Positions 33,798 through 46,139 of a DNA stretch of 64,000 nt are shown piece after piece (the stretch's first letter is position 1; each line of letters starts with the position of its first letter). Source of the DNA: Tetragonia tetragonoides (lineage: Eukaryota > Streptophyta > Magnoliopsida > Caryophyllales > Aizoaceae); contig CM076151.1 in the NCBI GenBank assembly GCA_038025085.1, positions 7,879,001 to 7,943,000 of the forward strand, given 5' to 3'. The translations under genes were made by a program, and so were the position numbers. Under the pieces are notes generated by a model. The model ran no database searches, was not told where the DNA came from, and saw nothing but the letters and a program-made list of their open reading frames with translations.

Positions 33798-34548
33798 TGT
33801 TGGTAATGCAAACATATTTTGGAAGCCATTGTTTAAATTTAAGCTTGTGTTCTTTGGTCTTTCTCTTTCTTGTTTTGGGTGTGTGAAATGCTAGTGTCCC
33901 ACATTGGAAAACCAAAGAAGTTTTGAAAAGTTTATAACTAAAGGGCTTCCTTTATTTGTTTGAAGAACTACCCCCTATGGATTGGGGTAGAGTTGGGCTT
34001 CCCCACGCGCGCGCCGCCGCCGCCGCTCGTCCGGTTCGGTTCGCACGCGCGTCGCGGTGTGGTGTGGCCCATCTTTTTGGGCGAAGTTTATTCGAGAGTC
34101 CAGTTTTTATGAGACTCTTCGTTTGACAAAGTCCAATCCACGTTTGTTAGTTTTCGTTTGAACGCTTCAAACCTGTTTGCACGTTCCCTGATTTAACTCC
34201 TCCATTATCTCAGTGGGTATTGAAACTGCCTCCCTTCTTGTTAATAAATATCGTTCTTTTCAGCAGTTTTGATTCACACAGAAATCTTCTTCTCTCCCAA
34301 AAATTTTCCTCTTTTGTTCTGAGCATATTTTTTGAGTTCCATCTTCTGTAAACCGAGTGTACTGTTTACAGAGGCGCTGTGTAACATTGGGGGGCGACGT
34401 CTATACTGATTTGCACCGTGATCGGGACGAATTTCGCTTCTAAGGCAGTGATTACATTCACGCCACAGCTTATATTAAATTCATATTCGCCCAACATTCC
34501 ACAAATATTTTTCTCCTCTTTTGTTTCAGTGACAATTATTTACCAACA
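33798..34548 (+). repeat. 3' LTR of the Copia element
   Basis: 751 bp, same termini as the 5' LTR. The GAATTTCGCTTCTAA segment is unchanged at 34,429-34,443. The (GCC)n/CGCGCG stretch near 34,005-34,035 is the most divergent part between the two LTRs. Confidence 0.93.
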
Positions 34549-34720
34549 ATTTGTCCATAGATTAGCTTCCTTTAATCATTAGCCCCTTTTCCACCTAAGC
34601 TTTTGGGCTTTACCACAATGTCTATATTAGTACTAATCTTTTATGACATATTATTTTTTAATTAGAAAATGTTAAATCATTATTAAATTCACCGTCAATA
34701 ACTATTTATTCGCGCTGATT

Positions 34721-34845
34721 TGTAAACACTTTAAAGGATGGAACAATTGACCAAAGAATTTAAAATTACTCCATGTGCAAAACGAGATTCCAACCCTCAA
34801 ACTTAATAAATGATAGATAAATCCGAATCACTCAACCACATTTGC
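34721..34845 (-). mobile_element. Degenerate tRNA-derived SINE, copy 2 of a local family
   Basis: On the minus strand, GTGGTTGAGTGATTCGG (box A) and GGGTTGGAATCTCG (box B) are followed by the shared body (GCACATGGAGTAATTTTAAATTC, then CTTTAAAGTGTTTACAAA). It is more diverged than copy 3. Confidence 0.65.
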
Positions 34846-36040
34846 ATGATTTATAATTTTATATCATTATTATATAAGTATATTCTAAATGTGGGATTAA
34901 AATATTTGTGGGCTCACGTGCTTATATCGTGCACTCAAAAAGTCTGAAATTAAGGGCTTTAAGATTATGGAGTTTTATATAATTTCTCACCAGATGTTGT
35001 CAGTTCCTCACATTATATATCAATCATCAACTTCTTTTTGAAAGTGCGCTCTCAATCATCAACTTCTGTTTCAATCCTAGAAAATGAATAAGCAATAATA
35101 CAATAAATACGATCATGGACAAATTTTAATTTAATTTTTAGAAAAAGACCAGTATTTGTTGAGATGATTATTTTTAATAAAAGAAAAAAATAATCAATAA
35201 ATATGTGAATATCTAAGTACAGACCAGTTCGTGGACCTATCTGGCTATGGCCTATGAGGGGATCTGGCTATATTGCCAGCATGTACGAATTGCATTTTTG
35301 TCATTTTTCTTTTCAAAATCAGTACTCCTTTATAACCTGTCATTCCAATAAAGGACGCTGTTATCGTCATTCCAGAAAATACTATTGTCAAACCATGCAT
35401 TAATATAAATTTAGCCCTTTTTTTTTAAAAAAAAAATACAACATGAATTATTCTCTTTTTATAATATAGATTTGTATATACTTACCTATGACCTTGTTTA
35501 CCAATAATTCTCCTTTGTTACCGGACCAAAGAATACTAATGTCAGACCAAGGAGAAGATTATCAATCTTCTTAGATGGTACAAATTTGTTGGTTTAATTA
35601 GAAGATAAAATTATCTTCTTGAGTAGTTAAACCATGCTAGATGAAGGAAATAGAACATGTAACATAGATATTGGATGATAGAGGATCATCTTGTTTAAGA
35701 CAAATAAACAATACAAATATTAGTGGAGTATGATTGTGAGGCGAACAATATACTTTGTGACTTTTTTGTATCCCAAAATTTGTTTCATGTAAACCAATTG
35801 CTTCCTATACGGTTGAAACTAAACTTTAAAGATTGTGTATTTGTACATGCTTCGAAGTCATATCCAAGTTTTTATAGTTTGTTCATGTCCTACAATTCAT
35901 GTACTAACAAAAACTAGCTAACAGATAAAGTGTATTTTATATAGACGATATATAAAGCCATGACGAAACTGCATGCAAGTTTGTTTCTATTTCTTATTTC
36001 TTATTTTTAAGAGGGGCATGCAATAATCAATTAATTAAGC
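34846..36040. other. Intergenic DNA, no gene recognised
   Basis: AT-rich. ATCAATCATCAACTTCT is repeated at about 35,019 and 35,052. The open frame at 35,723-35,917 has no family resemblance. Confidence 0.4.
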
Positions 36041-36047
36041 AAGCAAC

Positions 36048-36553
36048 TTTCTTGACAATAATAATTAAAGTCCGATGCCTCCATGGGACAAGGAAGAATG
36101 GAGTATGAAGAACCGGAAAATTATGAATTGCTATCTAAAATCCCCTCAAACATTAATCAGAAGGTCTTTTAAAAGTATATTAATTAATCATATTGGAAAT
36201 AAAGACATCATAATAATAACGACGAATAAAATCATATAATTTAAAACTTTAAAGCTTACCATTCATCAAAGGCTGGACAATTACATTCATTTTACGACAT
36301 ACATACTGAATTATAACCGACTCAAATTTCGTATAATCTTTCAGTTGTAAAATATCAAGTGTATTTCTTTTTGGCATGTAAGAATCATTGAATCATACCA
36401 TAAAAAAAAATTAAAAAAAGTATAATTGATATAACTTTCTTGACAATAATAATTAAAGTCCAATCTCCAATGCAATGCCTCCATGGGACAAGGCAGAATG
36501 GACTATAGAGAAGGATGAATCACTATCTAAAATCCCCTAAACATTAAATGAGG
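36048..36553. repeat. Direct duplication of a ~115-bp segment, ~385 bp apart
   Basis: TTTCTTGACAATAATAATTAAAGTCC, then ATGCCTCCATGGGACAAGG, then GCTATCTAAAATCCCC..AAACATTAA occur at 36,048-36,163. They recur at 36,431-36,550, where the second copy has about ten extra bases after AAAGTCC. Confidence 0.75.
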
Positions 36554-36889
36554 TTCAGGGGATAGGAAATGTGGGTAGGTCTCTCCACAATCAAATTAAT
36601 TACTTCTCTCTAGTATCGTTCATGAACCATTAAAAGATTACAACTATTCACCTCTTTAGTGTTTACCAACTGTTTGCCAATATAAGTAGTCAACGCGTTG
36701 GATGAAACTTGCTAATAGTAGGATGCATGTTAATGATGTTAAACCCTTATAATAAGAATGTAGTGTTTAGTTTCTGATGTGACCCGCAATGTTATTGTCA
36801 AGTTATAAAATATTATTGTCAGGTCATTTTATGTCATATATTAAAATATGAAAGCACTAGTATTTTGAAATTGAACATTACAATAGTGT

Positions 36890-37063
36890 TTATTGACCTT
36901 GCCACAGTCGTCCACAGTGACTAAGTTCTCACGTTGGCTTGTAGGCACATCAAAGATGGAATAACTGGCCAAGGAATTCAAAACTACTCCATGCCCAAAG
37001 CGAGACTCAAACCCTCGACCTTGATTAAGGATGAATGAACTCTTACCACTCAACCACACCTCC
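36890..37063 (-). mobile_element. tRNA-derived SINE, copy 3 of a local family (best preserved)
   Basis: The minus strand reads GTGTGGTTGAGTGGTAAGAG (box A) and GAGGGTTTGAGTCTCG (box B). The body follows (GGGCATGGAGTAGTTTTGAA, TTCCTTGGCCAGTTATTCC, ATGTGCCTACAAGCC). The tRNA-like head and shared body identify the family seen at 28.0 and 34.7 kb. Confidence 0.75.
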
Positions 37064-37492
37064 TTAATTAGATCGGCTCTATGTTGAGAATAGTATGTAA
37101 TCCCAGTTTATTAAAGTTGATTGCATTACCATAAGTTAGAAAGAATCATTATTGATTGATTATCTAAGGATGATTGTATAACTTTATTAGGCGAAACGTA
37201 TAAGTATGTCATATGAGCAATGACTGAAAGAATTTCCCATCATCCACCCAACAACAACTTTAGCGAAGCTTACTTCACCATATGATTGTCAAATGATTCA
37301 ACTACGAATATGATAAACTAGTATTGTTATTTTGCTAATATATCTACTTTAATGTAGAATTATTGTTGTTTTTCAGTTGCTTTTGTGTGTTGAGAGGAGT
37401 ATATTACAGATCGAAGACAAATTAGGTAGAATCAAAGGACGTGGCACATTGATACGTTTTATTGGAAACACTTTTTTCTTTTTCGAATTGAT

Positions 37493-37552
37493 GCGGTGCG
37501 AACATAATTAGTCTTAAACTAAAAAAATTAGGTGAATCTGTGGTTAAATCAA
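37493..37552 (+). mobile_element. Fragment related to the SINE at 11.1 kb
   Basis: GGTGCGAACATAATTAGTCTTA and AGGTGAATCTGTGGTTAAA correspond to the 3' half of the 11,101-11,221 element with several changes. No target duplication is seen here. Confidence 0.55.
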
Positions 37553-39400
37553 ATTAGACGTGAAGCGTTATTGGGGAGAGAGAGCAAAGGACGACTTTTG
37601 CCTACACCACCAACCAATCGACTATTTGTTAATTTTGAGTTTTTGACTAGCAGAAGTTTGCAAATTTTCAATAAATTAAATTATGACGTTACTATTGTTG
37701 CCTTAAATGGGCAAATTGGAGCATTCTCTTTTTCACAAACCTTTATGAAGACCGTTGGGAGGTTTAAATACTTATTATACGCTGTATTAGTAGTATTGTA
37801 GTACCAGTACACCGCTGGTAAGTGGTGCCACACCCACAGTGTCACTGCTTGGTAGTGGCTAGTCATTGGTTTAATTTAAAAAGAGAAATGTGCACCCAAA
37901 AAAAAATTAAAAAGAGAAATGGAAAAAAAAGAAAATAATACTTGTTGTGTCCTTATAAGAGAGAGTAGTGATCACTTTTGAGTTGTCTCCTCTCCTTATT
38001 TTGCTCTATGTGTCATGCCTTAGCACATGAAAGATTATTGTGTTTGTACCATAAGTCAATGGTGATTAGTGGTTACACTGAATTACAGATGATATAGATT
38101 CTAATATAATTATTATATATATATATATATAGCTTATATTCTGCAACCCAAAAAGAATTGGTTTTCTCAAAAAAAAAAAAGAAAAAAGGAGAGAGTTCTC
38201 TAATTTGACATGAAATTATTGAAATATCGAATACAGAGTGATTATTTCTCAAAATTATTTAATTGACTAACGTTGTTGAAATATTCGGTGATTATTGAAT
38301 TTTTGGTTGAGAATTCTTGCAAAAATGTAACATTAATCATGCGAAATCACTTTAGTTGTTCAAATTCACTTGGATAATTTATCTAATAGGTGGTCGACTC
38401 ATCACTCATTAGTAAACAAGTTACAACTTATATATCAGGTCATGAGTTCACACACACATCCCAATTAGCACTTACAATAATTAATTCGTAAAATACCTGA
38501 GGCCGTGCGTTTGAGAATTACCCTTTAACCACGTAAAAAGAGGAAGGATCCCTAACTATATTGGAATAATGATGTAGTCCACCTTAATGATATTGCAGTG
38601 CTTGATATGTTAGTATGATTTTTGACAGAGATTCTTCAGATATTACTCCTGCATTCAGGATAACTTAGTTGTCCTTGGTTACATAACAGAATGTTAAATT
38701 AGACAAGATATACGGCATTGAAATAGCACGCCCTGAACTTTTGTTATTGTACTCGTTGCCTTCACCCTCTCTATCTATTCCCCTTCGTAATTGAAAAGGT
38801 AATGATCAATTCAGATTAAAGCGCAACAAAATACCATCATTCCCTAACATAAATTAAAGACCAACTTTCAATTAAGCTAAATACCCAAAATGTGGCTTGG
38901 ATTTGTTATATTGTGATTACTTTATGATTATATACTTCAACTTCCCATACATTTTACAAGCCATTGTATAATCTTTTTAATGGTCATAAAAAGACTAACA
39001 GATAGATTGGTCGATATATTAAATAGAAAACATATTATGCAAAAAAGGCAAGATTACCTTCTATTTTGTCCTTTCTCCATTGTATAAAATCTATTGATTC
39101 AAAACCATTTTTGGACTTCCAAATTTTCACTTAGACTGTTTGTACTTTGAAAAAATGAATTTTGTAGACTTTTGCAAGGTCTCCGTCCATTTTGTTTACC
39201 AACATGAAGTTGAAGAGTACCAATAAAACCAAAAGGAAATCAAATCAAAAGAAGTTTTTAAACTTTACAACTCTAATCTAAAATCTTAAAAAAAACTTTG
39301 AACCAAAGAGAGAGATGTCAATTGTCATAATCTCAAAACTAAAAAGATCCCCCCATATTTTTCGCTTTTGGTAATAAAAGTATACTCCAGCTTTGTGCTA
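37553..39400. other. Intergenic DNA, no gene recognised
   Basis: AT-rich with a (TA)n run at about 38,114-38,131. Nothing coding. The right part is presumably the promoter of the receptor-kinase gene. Confidence 0.4.
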
Positions 39401-39911
39401 AGAGCTAGGAGAGTGACAGCTTCTATGAAATCTAGAGAGAGAAAGTTTAGAGAGACGGCTTGACCAGCCCAAACTTCAAATCAAACCTTCCAATCTCTCT
39501 CTAAAATTATTATTAATATTATTATTTTCTTTGAACTTGTCACTAAAAAAAATATTAGCAACACTTGCCATATATTATCGATTTCGTACTAATTAATCAA
39601 ATAAACGAGATCAAATTATACTTCCCTCTTTCTCTCTCCTATTCAATCCCCTCAAGCTTTGTCAACTGAAGAAACAGCAAGAAAAAAGGGGAAATTTTTT
39701 TAGAGGGTGAGAGAAAGAGTTGGTGAGAGACAGTGAATGGTTGGGAATTCTAGAGAGAGAAAGTTAAAGACATGGAGGGCGTGATTTCACTACCAGAAAC
39801 TGAAAACAACCCAACTTTGTGTTTGAGGTAAAGCTTCTTTCTTTGACCTTTTTTTATTTATTTCCAGAACAAAAAAATGGGGGAGATAAAAAAAACCCAG
39901 AAGAGAAAAAT

Positions 39912-40084
39912 ATGCAATTGAGCAAAGTTTTTTCTCAACAACCCTCAATCATTTGTGTATTGTTGCTGTTTTTGGTGGTTGCCACAAACTGTTGCATAGA
40001 AGAGTGAAAAGGGAAATCCCAGGTTGAGAAACAAGAATGATGTGTAGATCAGTTGAAAGGTGCTATTTCTGCTGTTGTTGTTAA
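39912..40084 (+). promoter_or_regulatory. Two upstream ORFs in the receptor-kinase leader
   Basis: uORF1 is 39,912-40,007 (31 residues, hydrophobic, starts MQLSKVFSQQPSIICVLLLF). uORF2 is 40,037-40,084 (15 residues, ends in four Cys). Both end before the main ATG at 40,097, uORF2 only 12 bases upstream. If they lie on the mature mRNA they should lower translation of the main frame. A leader intron could remove them. Confidence 0.45.
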
Positions 40085-40096
40085 AAGTTGCTGGAA

Positions 40097-43000
40097 ATGG
40101 ATCGGTTGTTGTGGTTTAGACAACCCAGTTGTCTGTTTTTGTTAATTTTTGTGTTTTTGTTGCTGAGATTTAAGCCTACATTGGTTGTTGGTCAACAGCA
40201 GCAACAAGGTATTTTATTTTCTGAGAGACTTGCTTTGATTCAACTCAGATCCTCACTGGGTCTCAGAGCAAAAGAGTGGCCAGTTAAAGGTGACCCATGT
40301 TTAAGTTGGAAGGGAATTCAGTGTTTTAATGGTTCTGTTGTTGATATAAATATATCAGGGTTTAGGAGAACTCGAATTGGGGGTCAAAACCCTCAATTTG
40401 CTGTTGATTCTCTTGCTAATTTGACTCAATTAGCTTCTTTTAATGCTTCTCTTTTCTCTCTCCCTGGAGAAATACCTGATTTGTTTGGGCAACAATTGGT
40501 TAGTTTGCAAGTCCTTGATCTTAGTTCTTGTTCAATTAAGGGTCCTATCCCTTTTAGTTTGGGGAATTTGACTAGGCTAAGCACTTTGGTTCTTTCCCAA
40601 AATGCTCTTTCTGGGATTGTCCCTCCTGTTTTGGGTCAGCTGGTGAACCTCTCTGTCCTTGACCTATCTCAAAATTCCCTAACTGGGCAAATCCCGGATT
40701 CGTTTGCCTCCCTTAGAAACTTATCCTCACTTGATATTTCATCGAATTTCCTTTCCGGGCCGATTCCTCCTGGCATTGGGATTTTATCCAATCTCAGGAG
40801 TTTGAATTTGTCTAACAATAGTCTTAATTCTGATATCCCCCCTCAACTTGGTGATCTTCGGGGGCTGGTTGACCTTGACCTTGGGTTTAATTCTTTGATG
40901 AGCACATTGCCCCCGGACTTGAGAGGGTTGAAGATTCTGAGGACTATGAGGATTGGGAACAATAGACTTTCTGGTCCACTACCTGATGGTTTGTTCCCAG
41001 GTTTGGCCCAATTGGAGGTTGTGGTTTTGAGTCATAATAACTTTTCTGATGCTGTTCCAAGTGTGTTATGGTCAATGCCCACGTTGCGGACTGTTGATGT
41101 CTCCAGCAATAATTTCACGGGGATTCTTCCGAATGTTACTTTGAGTGCCAATGCCACCACTGCAGTGTTCAATCTATCGAATAACAAGTATTACGGGGGA
41201 ATCACATCTGTATTCCAAAGATTTGGTTTGATTGACCTATCAGGCAATTATTTTGAGGGCAAAGTACCAGATTTTATGCGCGGTATTGCATCTTTTGGGG
41301 ATAACTGTCTCCAAAACGCCACGAATCAGAAGACGCAAGATGAGTGTGCTTCCTTTTATGCCTCAAAAGGTGTGGAATTCGACAATTTCGGGCTTCCAAG
41401 TACAAATGTGACTCCCACTGGAGGACAAGTGGCAAAGAAGAGCCACAAGCGCACTATTATATTAGCTGCTATTTTGGGGGGAGTTGGGCTTGTTCTATTG
41501 GTGCTTCTGCTGCTTTTACTGATCATATGTGCCCGAAGGAAGGGTAGCTCGAGGCAAAGAGGGAATGGTGTGGGTCCCACTCCTCCTACTGGGGCTGGTC
41601 CACCATCACCTGGAGTATCGATCAATTTTTCTAGTTTGGGAGAAGCATTTACGTATCAGCAGCTACTTCAAGCTACAGGCGAGTTTGGTGATGTGAACCT
41701 CATCAAAAATGGTCATTCTGGAGACTTGTTCCGGGGTATAATGGATGGTGGTATCCATGTAGTGATCAAAAGAATAAATTTGAATGCGGTAAAACGAGAG
41801 TCATACCTTGTAGAGTTGGATTTTTTCAGCAAAGCATCACATCCCAGATTGGTTCCTTTGTTTGGATACTGCTTAGAGAAGGAGAATGAGAAGTATCTTG
41901 TTTATAAGTATATGCCAAATGGGGACTTGTCAAGTTCCTTGTTCAGGAAGCTCAATGTAGATGACGACAGTTTGCAGTCCCTGGATTGGATAACGAGATT
42001 AAAGATAGCGATAGGAGCAGCAGAAGGTCTAGCATATCTACATCATGAATGCATGCCGCCCTTTGTTCACAGGTAATCTACTCCATCCTTCCAACTCCAA
42101 TGATAACTTCTGGTTGCATTCTCGGTCATGCATATTATTTGAATTTAGCAACTGCTTGGTCATTTTCTGATGAAGTTGTTATTGCATTTTGTTGTCTGTA
42201 AATCTGTATGGCTTCCTTCTATTAGTTGCCAGATTTGTCGAATGTATTTCAAGTCCTCAGCATTGCAATACTTTGCAGTATTCTAATATTTTTGACAGGA
42301 TTCTCCATCCTGAATACTAAGGATATGGTTAGTAGGCAGTATCTGACATAAAATAACAGTTGCCTTTTGTGTTGTAAATGTGATTATGAAGAGTTTTGTT
42401 TTGGTCAAATCTCTTTCTTTTGCAATTAATCACATTTGTCTTGGATTTCTTCTTGAAGGGATGTACAAGCAAACAGTATACTTCTTGATGATAAATTTGA
42501 AGTACGACTTGGTAGTCTGAGTGAGGTTTGTGTTCAAGAAGGCGATACCCAGCCTGGAGTTATTACAAGATTGTTGCGGTTGCCACAGTAAGTATTCAGC
42601 ATGTTTGGACTGGTGAACGCATTTATAGATAGTTAATAAACTAGGATTTACTTGAAAGATACATATCCCTCTAATATAACTACCGTCGTATCTGTTTTTT
42701 TGGATAAGTCCACAGTCCTTTGTAGTTGGAGAAGTTTATGAAAACATGTTTTGCGTTGAAGATTGATTTTCGTATCACATCTGTCTTTTACATGTTTTTA
42801 GGTTTTTTCTGCTTGCTGTGAGTTGTGACATTCCCCTCCCCTTTTCCATATTTATCTTGTTTGCATTGAAGATATGAGCATTGCAGTTTTGACTTCTTTA
42901 CATTTCATTTTTTCTATTGTTTTCTTCCTTAAAAAATGGAGATGCAATGTTTTCTTTCATTGTTTGCACCTTGTTTATCGTCCATTTGTAATAGTGCATT

Positions 43001-45241
43001 TTGAGATCTGTTATTCCACAAATTCGATGTTACTGTACCTGAAAATATTCTAATATTCTTCTGCTAATTTTCTGCAGGACCTCTGAACAAGGGCCATCAG
43101 GTATGTGAATAATATTTTATACTTCAATATTTGTTTTCTGTGATGTTGTCTGCTCACTGGTGGATACAATATCTCCTTTTGTTTGATGTCTCTTTGTGCC
43201 TCTCTGAACCAACAAAATAGTGTCCTAAAGTTGAATTATGCGTATTGCCTGTTCATGCAGTACTTGGGCACTCTTAATGGCCTTAACTTTCCCTTCTATG
43301 AGACACATTCTAGATTAAAGCGTCCTGTGTCTAATCTAACTATCAACATTCCATTGACCTGTGTTCCTACTAATTGAAAGCTGTGTCTGGCGTCATTATT
43401 CAGTAAATAATCAGGGATCAGTTTCTTCCCAATTTGCGTGTTCTAGTTTAGGCAATATAAATCCCGCTTACATCAATAATTAATAATCCATTTTCTTAGA
43501 AACTTGGGAGCAAATGAGAGTGACATGAAGTTCAGTTTTGAGTTGTTTGAATGTGAATGTAGGTGAAGCTTTGACTCTGATGATAATATAACTATCCTTG
43601 CAAGTTGGTTAAGTAGTTGTGTTTTTTGCTATGTCTACATAAAGATTATGGGGTAACTCATACATAGATATGTTGCTATCAGACAGAATGTTTAGTTTAG
43701 AGTATGTTTGTATTCTGTTTTTCTATGCCCTTAAGAGACTCTCTAGTCGATATAAAGAGAGACCATCTCACAAGATTAAATTAGGAGGATGAAATGAATC
43801 TACCATTTATTGTAACCAATATTGGCTCCACAAAAAAGGCTCCATCCCTATCACTCATTGACCATCTTGAGTGGAAGTTTCTGCTGTAGTCACTTTCTGG
43901 AAAAAAAGGATGATGCTTAGAGGTCAGGTGTTTTTCTTTCCAATACAGGGACCAGTAGATAAGGAAATTAATGTCCAACTGACTTTGTTCCTCTGTTGAT
44001 GTGTCTGCTTTTGTGAGATGGCTATGGCTAAACATGACAAAATGAAGTAACATGATGAGTCGATAGATAGTGGCTAAACAGTGATTCTGCCAAGTCTCCT
44101 AAGCATTTGAAGGAATAGGTGTTTCTGGAGTCCATTGTCCATATGGGATTATGGCGCAGTGTGTGCTTGCAGTACAAAATACTGTGTAAACAGTCTTACC
44201 ATGTTTGAAGTGGCTGGCTTTAAAGCAGACAGTGGTCAGTTTATTGAAGGTTTTGTGTTGGGTACGTGTGTGGACACCAAAATTGTTGATATATAGAGTG
44301 GTGTTTGTGGGTTACTTGTACGAAACAAGGGCACTATTTGGAAAAGGTGGAACCGTGGAAGTATCTTCTCATATGAAAAAGGAAATGGCATAAGCCTTTT
44401 GTTAAAGATTTCTGATAACATGACAACTAGAGACTAGAGTACAAGGATTCTTGATCAGTTGACATTTTCTTCCTGTTGTGCATGTGCTTTATAGCTTTTA
44501 TACGTCGAATGACATTTTAAATCTCCTTGTGGAACCAACTAAAACAAATTGGTCATAAGAAATACAGAATAGAGTGATAAGCTATGAACCTTCACTAATA
44601 TATTCCCCTGAATTTTCTTGACAGGATCTCAGACATCAACGTGTGCATATGATGTTTACTGCTTTGGAAAGGTGTTACTTGAGCTTGTCACTGGCAAGCT
44701 AGGCATCAGCGCGTCTAGTGATGCCAGTGTGAAGGAATGGTTGGATCAGACATTGCCCTACATTAATATCTACGACAAGGAACTTGTCACGAAAATTGTT
44801 GACCCCTCTTTGATTTACGACGAGGACCTCTTGGAGGAAGTTTGGGCGATGGCCATCGTTGCCAGGTCATGTCTGAATCCAAAGCCTTCAAGACGGCCCC
44901 TCATGAGATATATCCTCAAAGCTCTGGAGAACCCATTGAAGGTGGTGAGAGAAGAGAATACTGGTTCCGCAAGGCTTAGGACAACTTCTTCGAGAGGATC
45001 TTGGAATGCATCTGTGTTTGGCAGCTGGAGGCAGAGCATGGATGTGGGTGCTGCCCCTGCCACCTCCACTGCACGGACGGAGGGAACAGGCAGCCTAAAA
45101 CGGTCAGGTACTTCTGGATCCCAGGGAAGCGGGCAGATTCATAATGGGGGTGACCATTCGTCCTCACAACGTAGGCAATCTAGGGAGATATTCCCTGAAC
45201 CGATGGACATGCATGATGTAGAAAGACGAGGTGAAGTCTAG
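40097..45241 (+). CDS. LRR receptor-like protein kinase (At2g16250-like), atypical kinase, four exons
   Basis: A plasma-membrane receptor-like protein with extracellular leucine-rich repeats. Exons are 40097-42072, 42459-42587, 43078-43100 (23 bp) and 44625-45241; all junctions are GT-AG and phase-consistent, giving 914 residues. A signal peptide (residues about 1-33) is followed by WPVKGDPCLSWKGIQC, the LRRNT cap. About ten LRRs of the LxxLxxLxLSxNxLSGxIP type come next. The transmembrane helix (about 452-478) is followed by RRKGSS and a Pro/Gly-rich linker, and the kinase-like domain starts near residue 520. The ATP-site Lys is in VVIKRIN. The catalytic loop reads HRDVQANS instead of HRDxKxxN, and the DFG motif is replaced by LGS, so it is probably a pseudokinase. 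The Ser/Gly-rich tail is typical of this orthologue. Start chosen at MDRLLWF, the first ATG in frame. Confidence 0.93.
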
Positions 45242-45594
45242 GAGAGAGAGACAGTCGATTGATTTTTCTTGTCCCATTCTTTGTCAATAACACAGTTTGA
45301 GCATCCGGCTCACCAGCAGTTTGTTATGGACATCATCTTTGCTTCTACAGTTTGCGGGTCTCAGGCAATTTTTGGTGTGGATTGATAGTGTTCTGAGGTG
45401 TACAGCCATTACTCGGAAGAATTGGTGATCAAATTCAAGGGAAGCATTCGATTTTGGTTCATGAGAGCTGCTATTTTAAGTTAATGGTAGATGGATCTCG
45501 GGTTCGAGAAGGGTGAAACTTCCTAACAGTCATTGTTCTGATTGGTTTTGAGCTTGTTTGTGATGGAGAAAATGAACAAGCTGTTACTACAATT

Positions 45595-45648
45595 TTTTCT
45601 GTAATTTATCTATTTGATTTCCTGTAATTTATCTATTTGATTTTCTGG
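45595..45648 (+). repeat. 22-bp tandem repeat in the probable 3'UTR of the receptor kinase
   Basis: CTGTAATTTATCTATTTGATTT occurs twice in a row about 360 bp past the stop codon. Confidence 0.8.
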
Positions 45649-46067
45649 TCCCTGTTGTGGAAGTGTAAATCATAGTTGTTTAGGACTCCTTTTTCTTTTT
45701 TCAGATTTCTATTTTGGTGGGATTCTTGGGTGCAAAGAAATGGGAAAAAAAGGATGAGAAACAGATTACAATTTCATTTATTTCTACCCTTTTTGTCCAT
45801 GATTCGTTTTGAAGTTGAGCCTCCATTTTGACTTCTTTAGATTTCATGTGTGAAGACACTAAACGACTAAAGAAAAAGCGTCAAAATGGAAACGATTATA
45901 GACTTGTCAAGCGGGTCAACCCAACTGGTTACGAGTTGAGTTGATTTGGTTATGGGTCGGCTTTTGGCGGCTCTAGGAAGGAATAAGGAGCAAACGGCTT
46001 AATTAAATTTCACATGTAAAGACAAAACACTGAAGCTTCAAAATGTGAAGAAGCAAAAAGAGAAAGA
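45649..46067. other. Intergenic DNA between receptor kinase and tRNA gene
   Basis: No gene is seen. On the minus strand, the T-rich CTTTTTGC at about 46,056-46,062 follows the tRNA and would serve as the pol III terminator. Confidence 0.5.
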
Positions 46068-46139
46068 AGCTCCCACCAAGACTTGAACTCGGGTTACTGG
46101 ATTCAGAGTCCAATGTCCTAACCACTAGACCATGGGAGC
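46068..46139 (-). tRNA. tRNA-Gln(CTG)
   Basis: On the minus strand the 72-nt sequence folds as a cloverleaf. The seven-base acceptor stem GCTCCCA/TGGGAGC is perfect. The D arm contains TCTAGTGGTTAGGAC, the anticodon loop ACTCTGAAT reads CTG, and the T arm is CCGAG TTCAAGT CTTGG. Box A (TGGTCTAGTGG) and box B (AGTTCAAGTCT) are present. A TTTTT stretch follows about ten bases downstream. It matches plant nuclear tRNA-Gln except for acceptor-stem changes that keep pairing. No intron. The discriminator base would be T. Confidence 0.93.

Larger units (their letters stand above)
28357..34548 (+). mobile_element. Ty1/copia LTR retrotransposon, complete structure but inactivated
   Basis: Two LTRs (28,357-29,100 and 33,798-34,548) begin TGTTGG and end CCAACA. 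They enclose gag, protease, integrase, reverse transcriptase and RNase H in Copia order. The polypurine tract AGTGGGGGAT precedes the 3' LTR. By eye the LTRs differ at about 40 of 745 positions (~5%), implying an insertion age of a few million years under usual plant rates. The five flanking bases differ (TCTAT on the left, ATTTG on the right), so no target-site duplication remains. The coding region is broken by one frameshift and one stop. No tRNA-type primer site (TGGTATCAGAGC) follows the 5' LTR. Confidence 0.95.

Noticed and set aside
36990..37063. Second tRNA-like sequence
   Set aside because: Same reasoning: shared body with two other copies and no cloverleaf.
40088..40096. Receptor-kinase start three codons upstream of the ATG
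   Set aside because: The codon at 40,088 is TTG. The first ATG in frame is 40,097, with a normal signal peptide from there.
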